64,000 bases of DNA, from positions 1 to 64,000 of the forward strand of contig JAXDIG010000049.1 of assembly GCA_034664125.1 (NCBI GenBank). The letters are read 5' to 3'. The DNA comes from JACVRW01 sp034664125. GTDB taxonomy: Bacteria > Actinomycetota > Thermoleophilia > Solirubrobacterales > Thermoleophilaceae. The notes below the pieces were generated by a model. The model searched no databases, had not been told where the DNA came from, and saw only the letters and a program-made list of their open reading frames with translations. The number at the start of each line of letters is the position of its first letter. The stretch's first letter is position 1. Positions 34,781-44,209 of this stretch are shown here, piece by piece. Made by a program: the position numbers and the translations under genes.

Positions 34781-34790
34781 ACTCTATCCT
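34781..34790. promoter_or_regulatory. Overlapping divergent -10 boxes of the GCS2 gene and ettA
   Basis: ACTCTATCCT reads TATCCT on the plus strand (34785-34790, 9 nt before the ettA ATG) and TAGAGT on the minus strand (34786-34781, 6 nt before the ligase GTG). The two hexamers share a TA pair. No Shine-Dalgarno is seen for either gene, so both transcripts are probably leaderless. Confidence 0.45.
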
Positions 34791-34799
34791 CGACGGTCC

Positions 34800-36454
<1,655 letters not shown>

Positions 36455-36455
<1 letters not shown>

Positions 36456-38038
36456 TGATCGAGATCAGGGCAAACGTCGAGGACCGCTGGGACGAGGTGC
36501 TCACCGACGACGGGCTGGCGCTGGTGGGGCAGCTGCACGAGCAGCTCGATGGCCGCCGCCGCGAGCTGTTGGGTGCCCGCGAGCGGCGCCAGGCCGAGCT
36601 GGACGCCGGCGGCACGCTCGAGTTCGTCCGGGCGCCGGAGGACTTCACGATCGCGCCGGTGCCGGCCGCTCTGGCCGACCGGCGCGTCGAGATCACGGGG
36701 CCCACCTCGCGCAAGATGGTCATCAACGCGCTGAATTCGGGCGCGCGCGGGTTCATGGCGGACTTCGAGGACTCGAACTCGCCCTACTGGGCCAACATGG
36801 TCGGCGGCCAGGTGAACCTCGCCGACGCCGCCCGCGGCTCCATGGAGCACGAGGAGAAGGGCAAGCGCTACCGCCTCGAGGAGGACCCCGCCGTGCTGCT
36901 CGTGCGGCCGCGCGGGCTGCACCTGCCCGAGCGCCACCTGCAGGTCAACGGCGAGCACGTGGCGGGGGCGTTCATGGACTTCGGCCTCTATGTGCACCGC
37001 AACGCCGAGGTGCTGCTCGAGCGCGGCCTCGGGCCCTACTTCTACATCCCGAAGCTCGAGTCGGCGCGCGAGGCGGCGCTCTGGCGCGACGCCTTCCTGA
37101 TCGCCGAGCACGCGCTCGGCCTGGAGCGCGGCACGATCAGGGCCACCGTGCTGATCGAGACGGTGCCCGCGGCGTTCGAGATGGACGCGATCCTCTACGA
37201 GCTGCGCGACCACGCCGCCGGGCTGAATGCCGGTCGCTGGGACTACATCTTCTCGATGATCAAGCGCTTCCGCTCGCGGCCCGACTTCGTGCTGCCGGAC
37301 CGCTCCGAGGTGACGATGACCGTGCCGTTCATGCACGCCTACTCGGAGCTGCTCGTTAAGACCTGCCACGAGCGCGGCGCGCACGCGATGGGCGGCATGT
37401 CGGCGGTGATCCCGTCCCGCACGGATGAGGAGGCGAACCGAAAGGCCTTCGAGGCGGTGCGCGCCGACAAGGAGCGCGAGGCCAACGCCGGCTTCGACGG
37501 CACCTGGGTCGCGCACCCGGATTCGGTGCCGGTCGCCATGGAGGCCTTCGACGAGGTGCTGGGCGACCGGCCCAACCAGGTCGACCGCCGGCGCGACGAC
37601 GTGTCCGTGGGCGCCTCCGAGCTGCTCTCGGCGGCGCAGACGCCGGGCGAGGTCACCGAGGAGGGGCTGCGCCTGAACGTGAACGTCGGCATCCAGTACA
37701 TCTCGTCCTGGCTGCGCGGCAACGGAGCGGCGGCCATCTACGGCCTGATGGAGGACGCCGCGACCGCGGAGATCTCACGGGCACAGGTGTGGCAGTGGAT
37801 CCACCACGGCGAGGTGCTCGACGACGGCCGGCCGGTCACACCCGACCTCGTGCGCACGCTCGCCGGCGAGGAGCTGGAGAAGATCCGCGAGGACATCGGC
37901 GACGACGAGTGGTTCTTCGAGCAGGGACGGCCGGACCTGTCGCGCTCGCTGTTCGAGCGCGTCGCGCTCAGCGGCGAAGAGTTCGTGGAGTTCCTGACGC
38001 TGCCCGCGTACGACGAGCTGCTGAAGCTCGAGCGCTAG
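36455..38038 (+). CDS. aceB: Malate synthase (type A)
   Basis: A 527-residue enzyme condensing glyoxylate with acetyl-CoA to malate. Family blocks include GPTSRKMVINALNSGARGFMADFEDSNSP, where the Arg and Glu/Asp act in Mg-glyoxylate binding, RGLHLPERH, VLIETVPAAFEMDAILYELRDHAAGLNAGRWDYIFS, and RGAHAMGGMSA. The C-terminal domain with the catalytic Asp follows about residue 440 (WQWIHHGEVLDDGR). Length fits isoform A rather than G. ATG 36455 overlaps the ettA stop (TGATG); GTG 36452 is also possible. No isocitrate lyase gene is present, so the glyoxylate source may be the GlcDEF oxidase about 4 kb upstream. Confidence 0.95.
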
Positions 38039-38087
38039 CGGGCGACTGTCGCGCCGGTGCGCTCGGTACATAAGGCCGGCCGGCGAA

Positions 38088-38099
38088 TCGAATATTCGA
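38088..38099. promoter_or_regulatory. 12-bp perfect palindrome TCGAATATTCGA
   Basis: A perfect palindrome in the gap between two convergent genes, about 50 nt past the malate synthase stop. It could be a binding site or a chance palindrome; it does not match the actinobacterial LexA box, which needs a 4-nt spacer. Confidence 0.25.
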
Positions 38100-38137
38100 C
38101 ACCTATGCCGTGCACAACATTCGACTCGTGGCGTTCG

Positions 38138-38172
38138 GGGCCCGGCGGGACCGCGAGAGCGGGGCCGGGCCC
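38138..38172. terminator. GC-rich hairpin between convergent aceB and def
   Basis: GGGCCCGGC (38138-38146) and GCCGGGCCC (38164-38172) form a perfect 9-bp stem around a 17-nt loop, at the 3' ends of both flanking genes. No T-tract follows on either strand. Position and symmetry suggest a bidirectional terminator. Confidence 0.5.
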
Positions 38173-38202
38173 GAGCCGCGCCGGCGCGGCAGCCGCCGCG
38201 CG

Positions 38203-38847
38203 CTACGCCGCTTCGCGCGAGCGCTGCTCGGCTTCGCGCAGCTCCCGCAGGGCGCGCTTGCGCTCCTCGCGGTCGGTGCGCTCCAGGATCAGCACGCCGT
38301 CGAGATGGTCCAGCTCGTGCTGGATCACGCGCGCCTCGAGGCCGGAGGCCTCCACCAGGCGCTCCTCGCCTTCCTCGTCGAGCGCTCGCACGCGCACGTG
38401 GACCGGCCGGTCCACGTCGACGATGATGCCGGGGATCGACAGGCAGCCTTCCTCGCCCAGCTCGACGTCGCCGCTGGCCCATTCGAGCTCGGGGTTGGCG
38501 AGCACGATCACGGGTGCGTCGGGGCCGATGCGGTAGACGACCAAGCGCTGGGAGATCCCCAGCTGCGGCGCCGCGAGGCCGACGCCGATGGCGTCGTTCA
38601 TGATTCCCGCCATCCGGCTGACCTGGCGGCGCAGCGAGTCGTCGAAGCGGTCGACGGGCGTGGCGCGGGACTTCAGCACCGGGTCGCCCAGGCGGCGGAT
38701 GAACGACATCGCCGCGGCCCGGCGAGCCTCGACCTCGGGGTCTAGCGGAGGCGCCTCCTCCGGCTCCGCGACGTCGACCTCTACCGCCTCGACCTCGGCC
38801 GGCACGGCCTCGGGCTCCGTGGTGTCCGTCTCCCTCTCCTGCGCCAT
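38203..38847 (-). CDS. def: Peptide deformylase
   Basis: A 214-residue metalloenzyme that removes the formyl group from nascent N-terminal methionine. All three motifs are present: GVGLAAPQ (88-95), EEGCLS with metal ligand C135, and HELDH with H177 and H181. The first 46 residues are an acidic Glu/Pro/Val-rich extension not found in most deformylases; ATG 38847 is supported by a TAAACT box just upstream. Otherwise ATG at codon 47 (MSFIRRLGDP) would give the normal length. The gene follows priA on the same strand, as in many bacteria. Confidence 0.93.
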   Translation of the reverse strand: MAQERETDTTEPEAVPAEVEAVEVDVAEPEEAPPLDPEVEARRAAAMSFIRRLGDPVLKSRATPVDRFDDSLRRQVSRMAGIMNDAIGVGLAAPQLGISQRLVVYRIGPDAPVIVLANPELEWASGDVELGEEGCLSIPGIIVDVDRPVHVRVRALDEEGEERLVEASGLEARVIQHELDHLDGVLILERTDREERKRALRELREAEQRSREAA

Positions 38848-38854
38848 GTGCGCG

Positions 38855-38860
38855 AGTTTA
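38855..38860 (-). promoter_or_regulatory. Possible -10 box (TAAACT) of def
   Basis: On the minus strand TAAACT is followed by 7 nt and the ATG at 38847, with no Shine-Dalgarno, supporting a leaderless transcript and the long N-terminus. Confidence 0.4.
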
Positions 38861-38901
38861 GCTTCCCGCGAGCCGCTTGGGGAAGGCTCCGCGTGCGCTC
38901 T

Positions 38902-41070
38902 CTACTGGGGGTCCACGTCCACCGCGAACGCGGCGCCGGCGTGCTTGCGGTCGCCCGCCACCGCCTCCACGGCGCCCCTCACGGCGGCGATCGCCGGCTC
39001 GCGCTCGCGTGACCGCACCACCAGCTGCGCGCGGTGGCGCGCCTGGCGCCGGAACAGCGGTGCGGGCCCGAGCGCCGGTACGCCGGCGGCCTCGATCAGC
39101 TCGCGCACGGCCGCCGCGGCCTCCTGCTCGGGACCCGGGTCCGCCGCGGAGCACACCACCCTGATCAGGTGCCCGTAGGGCGGGTAGGCGAACGCCTCGC
39201 GCCGCGGCAGCTCGTCCGCGAGGAAGCCGCCGGCGTCGTGCGCCGCCGCGTGGCGCAGGGCGCGGGCCTCCGGCTCCAGCGCCTGGACGATCACCCGCCC
39301 CCCGCGCTCGCCCCGGCCGCTGCGTCCGGCCAGCTGGGCCACCAGCGAGAACGTGCGCTCCTCGGCGCGGAAGTCGGGGAAGCGCAGCGTCGCGTCGGCG
39401 TCGAGCACCACGCCCAGGGTCACGTCGGGGAAGTCGTGCCCCTTGGCGACCATCTGAGTGCCGACGAGCACGCCCGCCTCGGCCGCCTCGAACGCGCGCA
39501 GCACTCCGACGATGCCCGAGCTTGCCGCCACGTCCGAGTCGAGCCGGAACACGGGCAGCGGCCTCACGAGGTCCTCGAGCTCACGCTCGAGCTGCTCGGT
39601 CCCGGCGCCGTGGCGCGCCACTGACACCGAGCCGCAGTCCGGGCACTCGGATGGGACGCGCGCCCGGTGGCCGCAGTGATGGCACGCGAGCTCGGCCGCG
39701 GCCTGGTGGAGCACCAGCGTGACGTCGCAATCCGGGCACTCCCACACGCGGCCGCAGAGCCGGCAGGACAGGAAGTTCGACCAGCCGCGGCGGTTGAGCA
39801 GGACGATCGCCTTCTCGCCGCGACGGCGCACGCCGTCCAGCTCGCTGCGGGTGCGCTCGTGCAGCGGACCGGACGCGCCCGCCATTCCCACCACCTCCAC
39901 CGGCGGCAGGCTGCGGCCGTCCACCCGCTCGCGCAGCTCGAGCCGCTCGTAGCGGACCAGGCTCTCGGGCCGCGGCGTGGCGCTCCCGGCGAGCAGCACA
40001 GCTCCCTCGAGCGCGGCACGCCGCTCGGCCACCACGCGGGCGTCGTAGCGCGGGTCCCCCTCCTGCTTGTAGGAGGAGTCGTGCTCCTCGTCGACGACGA
40101 TCAGGCCGAGATCGTCGAACGGCGCGAACACGGCCGAGCGCGGCCCGACGCACACGCGCGCCTCGCCGCGCCGCATGCGCCACCACTCGTCGTAGCGCTC
40201 GCGCGGCGAGAGCTGGGAGTGCATGATCGCCACGGCGTCGCCGAAGCGCTCGACGAAGCGGCCCGCGGTTTGAGGCGTGAGCGCTATCTCCGGCACGAGC
40301 ACGATCGCCGAGCTGCCGCGCCGAAGCGCGGCGGCAACCGCCCGCAGGTACACCTCGGTCTTGCCGCTGCCGGTCACGCCGTGGAGTAGGAGCGGCCGCC
40401 CCGGGGGGCCGCCGAGGCGCCCGACGATCGCCTCGAGCGCCGCGTGCTGCGCCGCCGTCGGCTCGACCGCCCCGGCGCGCGCGCCCACGCCGTCGATGCG
40501 CGGTCGGCGCGACGCCTCGGTCGCCTGCTCCAGGGACACGAGCCCGCGCCGCTCCAGGCTGCGCAGGGTCGAATGGTCCGCCCCCGCCAGCCGCGCCACT
40601 GACGACGCGCTGGCCGGGCCCGCGGCCAGGGCGTCCAGCACGGCCCGCTGGCGCTCCCCCAGCCGGCCGCCGTCGCCTTCCAGCGCAGCCCGGCCCGCGC
40701 CGGTGAGCGTCGCCCGCAGCGACCGCCGCGGGCGCAACGGCCGCCCGGAGCCGGTGCCCGTGCCGGGCGGCAGCACGAGCGCCAGCCCGCGGGCGGGAGT
40801 GGAGACGTACTCGGCGGCCACCCACAGCCCCAGCCGCACGAGCATCTCGGGCACATTGGCCTCGAGGGCGGACAGCGGCTCCACCAGCCGCTCCGCGGGC
40901 ACGTCGCTGGTCCCGGCCAGGTCCACCACCACGCCCAGCAGCCGGCGCCGGCCGAAGGGCACGACCAGCATGCTGCCCACGCCCACGCCGGCCAGCTCGG
41001 CGCCGAGCCGGTAGTCGAACGGCCCGCGCAGGGCGCGCGCGGGCGTCAGCGGCTCGACCTTGGCGATCAC
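38902..41070 (-). CDS. priA: Primosomal protein N', replication restart helicase PriA
   Basis: A 722-residue superfamily 2 helicase. The N-terminal DNA-binding domain starts VIAKVEPLTPARALRGPFDY. Walker A is GVTGSGKTEV (231-240), Walker B DEEH (327-330), with GSATPRPES after it. Eight cysteines in four pairs (CRLCGRVWECPDC, CHHC, CPDC) form the two zinc sites. GTQMVAKGHDFPDVTLG and AGRSGRGERGG complete the helicase motifs. The ATPase motifs are intact, unlike in mycobacterial PriA, where as I recall they are degenerate. It restarts stalled replication forks. GTG 41070 leaves the standard N-terminus and has a TAGCGT box 7 nt before it. Confidence 0.94.
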   Translation of the reverse strand: MIAKVEPLTPARALRGPFDYRLGAELAGVGVGSMLVVPFGRRRLLGVVVDLAGTSDVPAERLVEPLSALEANVPEMLVRLGLWVAAEYVSTPARGLALVLPPGTGTGSGRPLRPRRSLRATLTGAGRAALEGDGGRLGERQRAVLDALAAGPASASSVARLAGADHSTLRSLERRGLVSLEQATEASRRPRIDGVGARAGAVEPTAAQHAALEAIVGRLGGPPGRPLLLHGVTGSGKTEVYLRAVAAALRRGSSAIVLVPEIALTPQTAGRFVERFGDAVAIMHSQLSPRERYDEWWRMRRGEARVCVGPRSAVFAPFDDLGLIVVDEEHDSSYKQEGDPRYDARVVAERRAALEGAVLLAGSATPRPESLVRYERLELRERVDGRSLPPVEVVGMAGASGPLHERTRSELDGVRRRGEKAIVLLNRRGWSNFLSCRLCGRVWECPDCDVTLVLHQAAAELACHHCGHRARVPSECPDCGSVSVARHGAGTEQLERELEDLVRPLPVFRLDSDVAASSGIVGVLRAFEAAEAGVLVGTQMVAKGHDFPDVTLGVVLDADATLRFPDFRAEERTFSLVAQLAGRSGRGERGGRVIVQALEPEARALRHAAAHDAGGFLADELPRREAFAYPPYGHLIRVVCSAADPGPEQEAAAAVRELIEAAGVPALGPAPLFRRQARHRAQLVVRSREREPAIAAVRGAVEAVAGDRKHAGAAFAVDVDPQ

Positions 41071-41077
41071 CGCCCCG

Positions 41078-41083
41078 ACGCTA
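41078..41083 (-). promoter_or_regulatory. Possible -10 box (TAGCGT) of priA
   Basis: TAGCGT on the minus strand lies 7 nt before the GTG start, without a Shine-Dalgarno sequence. Confidence 0.35.
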
Positions 41084-41168
41084 CGAGGGAGGCCGGACGA
41101 CGCCGGATGCAGCGGGCCCGCCGTTCTCCCTACCCATTTGGGGGGGTGCCAGCCGGTAGACGAGGCAG

Positions 41169-41174
41169 TATCCT
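41169..41174 (+). promoter_or_regulatory. Possible -10 box (TATCCT) of the TetR gene
   Basis: TATCCT lies 6 nt before the GTG at 41181. The sequence TATCCTCGAC is identical to that before ettA, again without a Shine-Dalgarno. Confidence 0.4.
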
Positions 41175-41180
41175 CGACTC

Positions 41181-41744
41181 GTGGGGGCAAGGGATCGCAT
41201 CCTCGATACCGCGTACGACCTGTTCAGCCGTCACGGCGTGCGCGCCGTCGGCGTCGACCGGATCGTGGCGGAGTCGGGCGTGGCGAAGATGAGCCTGTAC
41301 CGGCACTTCCCCTCCAAGGACGACCTCGTGCTCACCTTCCTGCAGGAGCGCGAGCAGCGCTGGACCAACGACTGGCTGCGCACGGAGGCCGAGCGGCGCG
41401 GCGACAGCGCCGCCGGGCGCATGCTGGCGATCTTCGACGTCTTCGGCGAGTGGTTCTTGGTCGAGGACTTCGAGGGGTGCTCGTTCATCAACGTGCTGCT
41501 GGAGTTCGACGACCGCGAGCACCGCGTGCGCCACGCCACCGTCGAGCACCTGCGCAACATCCGCTCCTTCCTGCGGGAGCTTGCCACCGAGGCCGGCGCG
41601 GCCGATCCCGAGGCGCTCGCCCACCAGTGGCACATCCTGATGAAGGGCTCGATCGTGGCGGCCGGAGAGGGCGACCGCCTCGCGGCCGAGCGCGCTCGCG
41701 AGATCGGCGAGCTGCTGCTGGAGCGCGAAGCGATCGCCGTCTGA
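41181..41744 (+). CDS. TetR-family transcriptional regulator
   Basis: A 187-residue regulator. Residues 1-50 are the TetR helix-turn-helix: RILDTAYDLFSRHGVRAVGVDRIVAESGVAKMSLYRHFPSKDDLVLTFL. The C-terminal ligand domain has EWFLVEDFEGCSFINVLLEF, similar to regulators of the AcrR/YcdC type. It is usually a dimeric repressor responding to a small hydrophobic ligand. The gene is divergent from priA and precedes the adenylate cyclase gene by 26 nt, so the pair may be cotranscribed. Targets are unknown. Confidence 0.9.
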   Translation: MGARDRILDTAYDLFSRHGVRAVGVDRIVAESGVAKMSLYRHFPSKDDLVLTFLQEREQRWTNDWLRTEAERRGDSAAGRMLAIFDVFGEWFLVEDFEGCSFINVLLEFDDREHRVRHATVEHLRNIRSFLRELATEAGAADPEALAHQWHILMKGSIVAAGEGDRLAAERAREIGELLLEREAIAV

Positions 41745-41770
41745 TCCAGTCCACCGCGCCACACGTCACG

Positions 41771-42907
41771 ATGTGGCGAGTGGCGATCGACTTCGATGCG
41801 GAGGGACTGCTGGACGGCCTTCAGGACGAAGCCGCGCGCAACGCGCGCCTGGACCTGCTGCGCAGCCTGGAGGCGGACGGCTTCTCGCTCGAGCAGATGC
41901 GCCAGGCCACCGCGGAGGGACGGCTCGTGCTGCTCCCGCTCGAGCGCGTCCTGGACACCGAGGGCGAGCGCTACACGCGGGCGGAGATCGCCGAGAAGAC
42001 CGGACTGGACGTGGACTTCCTCGCCGAGGCCCGCCGCGCGGTCGGGGGTCCCGCGACCGATCCGCACGAACGAGTTCTCACTGAGGACGACCTCCAGCTC
42101 GCGGAGGGCGCGGCCGCGCTGCTCGCTGCCGGCCTCGATGGCGAGCAGTTCCTCGACCTGACCCGCCTGATGAGCCAGGCGATGGGCAACGTGGCGGCCG
42201 GCTTCATGTCGATCTTCGGCGAGGCGCTGCTGCGTCCCGGCGACAACGAGCTCGACCTGGGGCTGCGCTATGCGGAGTCGCTGCGGAACTTGGGCCCGCT
42301 GGCGGCCCCGACGCTCGGTCACATGCTGAACCTGCGCATGCGCGAGGTGATCCGCAACGCCGCGGTCGGCGAGGCCGAGCTGCGCACCGGGCACCTGCCG
42401 GGGGCGCAGCCGATCACCGTCGGCTTCGTCGACATCGTCGGCTTCACGCGGCTGGGCGAGGAGATTCCGCCCGAGGACCTGGGCGTGCTCGTGCGCGACT
42501 TCGAGCGCTCGGTCGAGCGGGCCACCCAGCCGCCCGTCCGGCTCGTGAAGACGATCGGCGACGCCGCGATGCTCGCGGCCCCTTCGCCGAAGCCGGTGGT
42601 GGACGCCGTGCTCGGCCTGGTCGAGGACTCGCGCGGGGGCGAGGGACGCCCCCAGCTGCGCGGCGGCGTGGCCTCGGGTGAGGCGCTCCAGCGCGCCGGC
42701 GACTGGTACGGGCGGCCCGTGAACCTGGCGTCGCGACTGACTTCGTTCGCGCGGCGCGGCAGCGTCGTGGCGTCGAAGGACGTCCGCGACGCCGTGCCGG
42801 AGGGCTACGCCTGGTCGTTCGCGGGCAACCGCCGCTTCAAGGGCGTGGGTGACGAGGTGCCCGTGTACCGCGTGCGCCCCGCCGAGGCGAGCCCCGGCGC
42901 GAGCTAG
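41771..42907 (+). CDS. Class III adenylate cyclase with N-terminal regulatory domain (Rv1264-like)
   Basis: A 378-residue protein. Residues 1-205 are an all-helical adenylate cyclase regulatory domain, as in mycobacterial Rv1264, whose activity is pH-controlled. The catalytic domain starts near 214. Metal-binding aspartates are D221 (FVDIVGFTRL) and D264 (KTIGDAAM). K260 and D311 (GDWYG) specify ATP, and N318 and R322 (VNLASR) stabilise the transition state, so all catalytic residues are present. It makes cAMP in the cytoplasm as a homodimer. No membrane segment is present. The partner may be the TetR regulator immediately upstream. Confidence 0.92.
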   Translation: MWRVAIDFDAEGLLDGLQDEAARNARLDLLRSLEADGFSLEQMRQATAEGRLVLLPLERVLDTEGERYTRAEIAEKTGLDVDFLAEARRAVGGPATDPHERVLTEDDLQLAEGAAALLAAGLDGEQFLDLTRLMSQAMGNVAAGFMSIFGEALLRPGDNELDLGLRYAESLRNLGPLAAPTLGHMLNLRMREVIRNAAVGEAELRTGHLPGAQPITVGFVDIVGFTRLGEEIPPEDLGVLVRDFERSVERATQPPVRLVKTIGDAAMLAAPSPKPVVDAVLGLVEDSRGGEGRPQLRGGVASGEALQRAGDWYGRPVNLASRLTSFARRGSVVASKDVRDAVPEGYAWSFAGNRRFKGVGDEVPVYRVRPAEASPGAS

Positions 42908-42910
42908 CGC

Positions 42911-44170
42911 CTAGGCGTTCGCCGGCTCCGGGTTGCCCAGGCCCGCGGCCTGGCGCAGCGCGTCCGCCTTGTCGGTCTTCTCCCAGGTGAAGTCGGCGTC
43001 TTCGCGGCCGAAGTGCCCGTAGGCCGCGGTCTTCTGGTAGATCGGCCGGTGCAGCTGAAGCGTCTGGCGGAACGAGCCGGGGCGCAGGTCGAAGTGCTCG
43101 TCGACGAGCCGCACGATCTCAGAGCGCGCGATCTTCTCGGTCCCGAAGGTCTCGACCATGACCGACACCGGGTGTGCCACGCCGATCGCGTAGGCCACCT
43201 GAACCTCGCACTTGTCGGCCAGGCCCGCCGCGACCACGTTCTTGGCGACGTAGCGCGCCGCGTAGGCGGCCGAGCGGTCGACCTTCGACGGGTCCTTGCC
43301 CGAGAACGCGCCGCCGCCGTGGCGGGCCATGCCGCCGTAGGTATCGACGATGATCTTGCGCCCCGTCAGGCCGGCGTCGCCCACGGGGCCGCCGATCACG
43401 AACTTGCCGGTCGGGTTGACCAGGAAGTTGCGCCCGGTGTGATCCAGCAGCTTCTTCTCGTCGTAGAGCTCGCCCGGCAGGATCGGGTGGACCACGTGCT
43501 CCCACAGATCCGGCTTGATCATCGTCTCCGCGTCCACGCCGTCCCTGTGCTGGGTGGAGATCAGGATGCGCTCGATCTCGATCGGCCAACCGTTCTCGTA
43601 GCGGATCGTCACCTGCGTCTTGCCATCGGGTCCGAGATAGCCGATCTCGCCCGCGCGGCGCACCTCGGCCAGCCGATGGGCCAGCTTGTGCGCCAGCGAG
43701 ATCGGCATCGGCATCAGCTCGCGCGTCTCGCGCGTCGCATAGCCGAACATCATGCCCTGGTCGCCCGCGCCCGCGATGTCGAGCTCGTCGTCGTCGGACG
43801 GGTCGGTGCGGGCCTCGTAGGCCCTGTCGACGCCCTGGGCGATGTCGGGCGACTGCTCGTCGATGGCTGTAATGACGGCGCAGCTGTCGCAGTCGAAGCC
43901 GTACTTGCCGTCGCAGTAGCCGATCTTGCGGATCGTCTCGCGCGCGATCTTCGGGATGTCGACGTAGACGTCCGTGGTGATCTCACCGGACACGACGACC
44001 AGACCGGTGTTGACCAGGGTTTCGCAGGCGACGCGCCCCTCGGGGTCCTCCGCCATCACGGCGTCCAGGACACCGTCGGAGATCTGGTCGGCCATCTTGT
44101 CCGGATGGCCTTCGGTCACCGACTCCGAGGTGAACAGGAACTCGTTGTCTGAAAGCGGCTGCGTCGTCAT
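42911..44170 (-). CDS. metK: S-adenosylmethionine synthetase
   Basis: A 419-residue enzyme making SAM from methionine and ATP. Signatures are SESVTEGHPDKMADQISD at the N-terminus, GAGDQGMMFGYA in the middle and GGGAFSGKDPSKVDRSAAY towards the end, all intact. It is a homotetramer in the cytoplasm. The start ATG (44170) lies 39 nt after the der stop, leaving no room for a SAM riboswitch. It is the last gene of the minus-strand series that starts with aroG, and its SAM would supply the methyltransferases and radical-SAM enzymes of the cell. Confidence 0.97.
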   Translation of the reverse strand: MTTQPLSDNEFLFTSESVTEGHPDKMADQISDGVLDAVMAEDPEGRVACETLVNTGLVVVSGEITTDVYVDIPKIARETIRKIGYCDGKYGFDCDSCAVITAIDEQSPDIAQGVDRAYEARTDPSDDDELDIAGAGDQGMMFGYATRETRELMPMPISLAHKLAHRLAEVRRAGEIGYLGPDGKTQVTIRYENGWPIEIERILISTQHRDGVDAETMIKPDLWEHVVHPILPGELYDEKKLLDHTGRNFLVNPTGKFVIGGPVGDAGLTGRKIIVDTYGGMARHGGGAFSGKDPSKVDRSAAYAARYVAKNVVAAGLADKCEVQVAYAIGVAHPVSVMVETFGTEKIARSEIVRLVDEHFDLRPGSFRQTLQLHRPIYQKTAAYGHFGREDADFTWEKTDKADALRQAAGLGNPEPANA

Positions 44171-44209
44171 GGGTCGGGGAAGGGTACAGATGGACCGCTT
44201 CGCCGCGGC

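Noticed and set aside
38088..38099. LexA/SOS box at TCGAATATTCGA; likewise CGAACGTTCG at 53209-53218
   Set aside because: The actinobacterial LexA site needs CGAAC, four bases, GTTCG. Both palindromes lack the spacer and the first also differs in sequence.
44171..44209. SAM riboswitch before metK
   Set aside because: Only 39 nt separate metK from der, too short for any SAM riboswitch aptamer.
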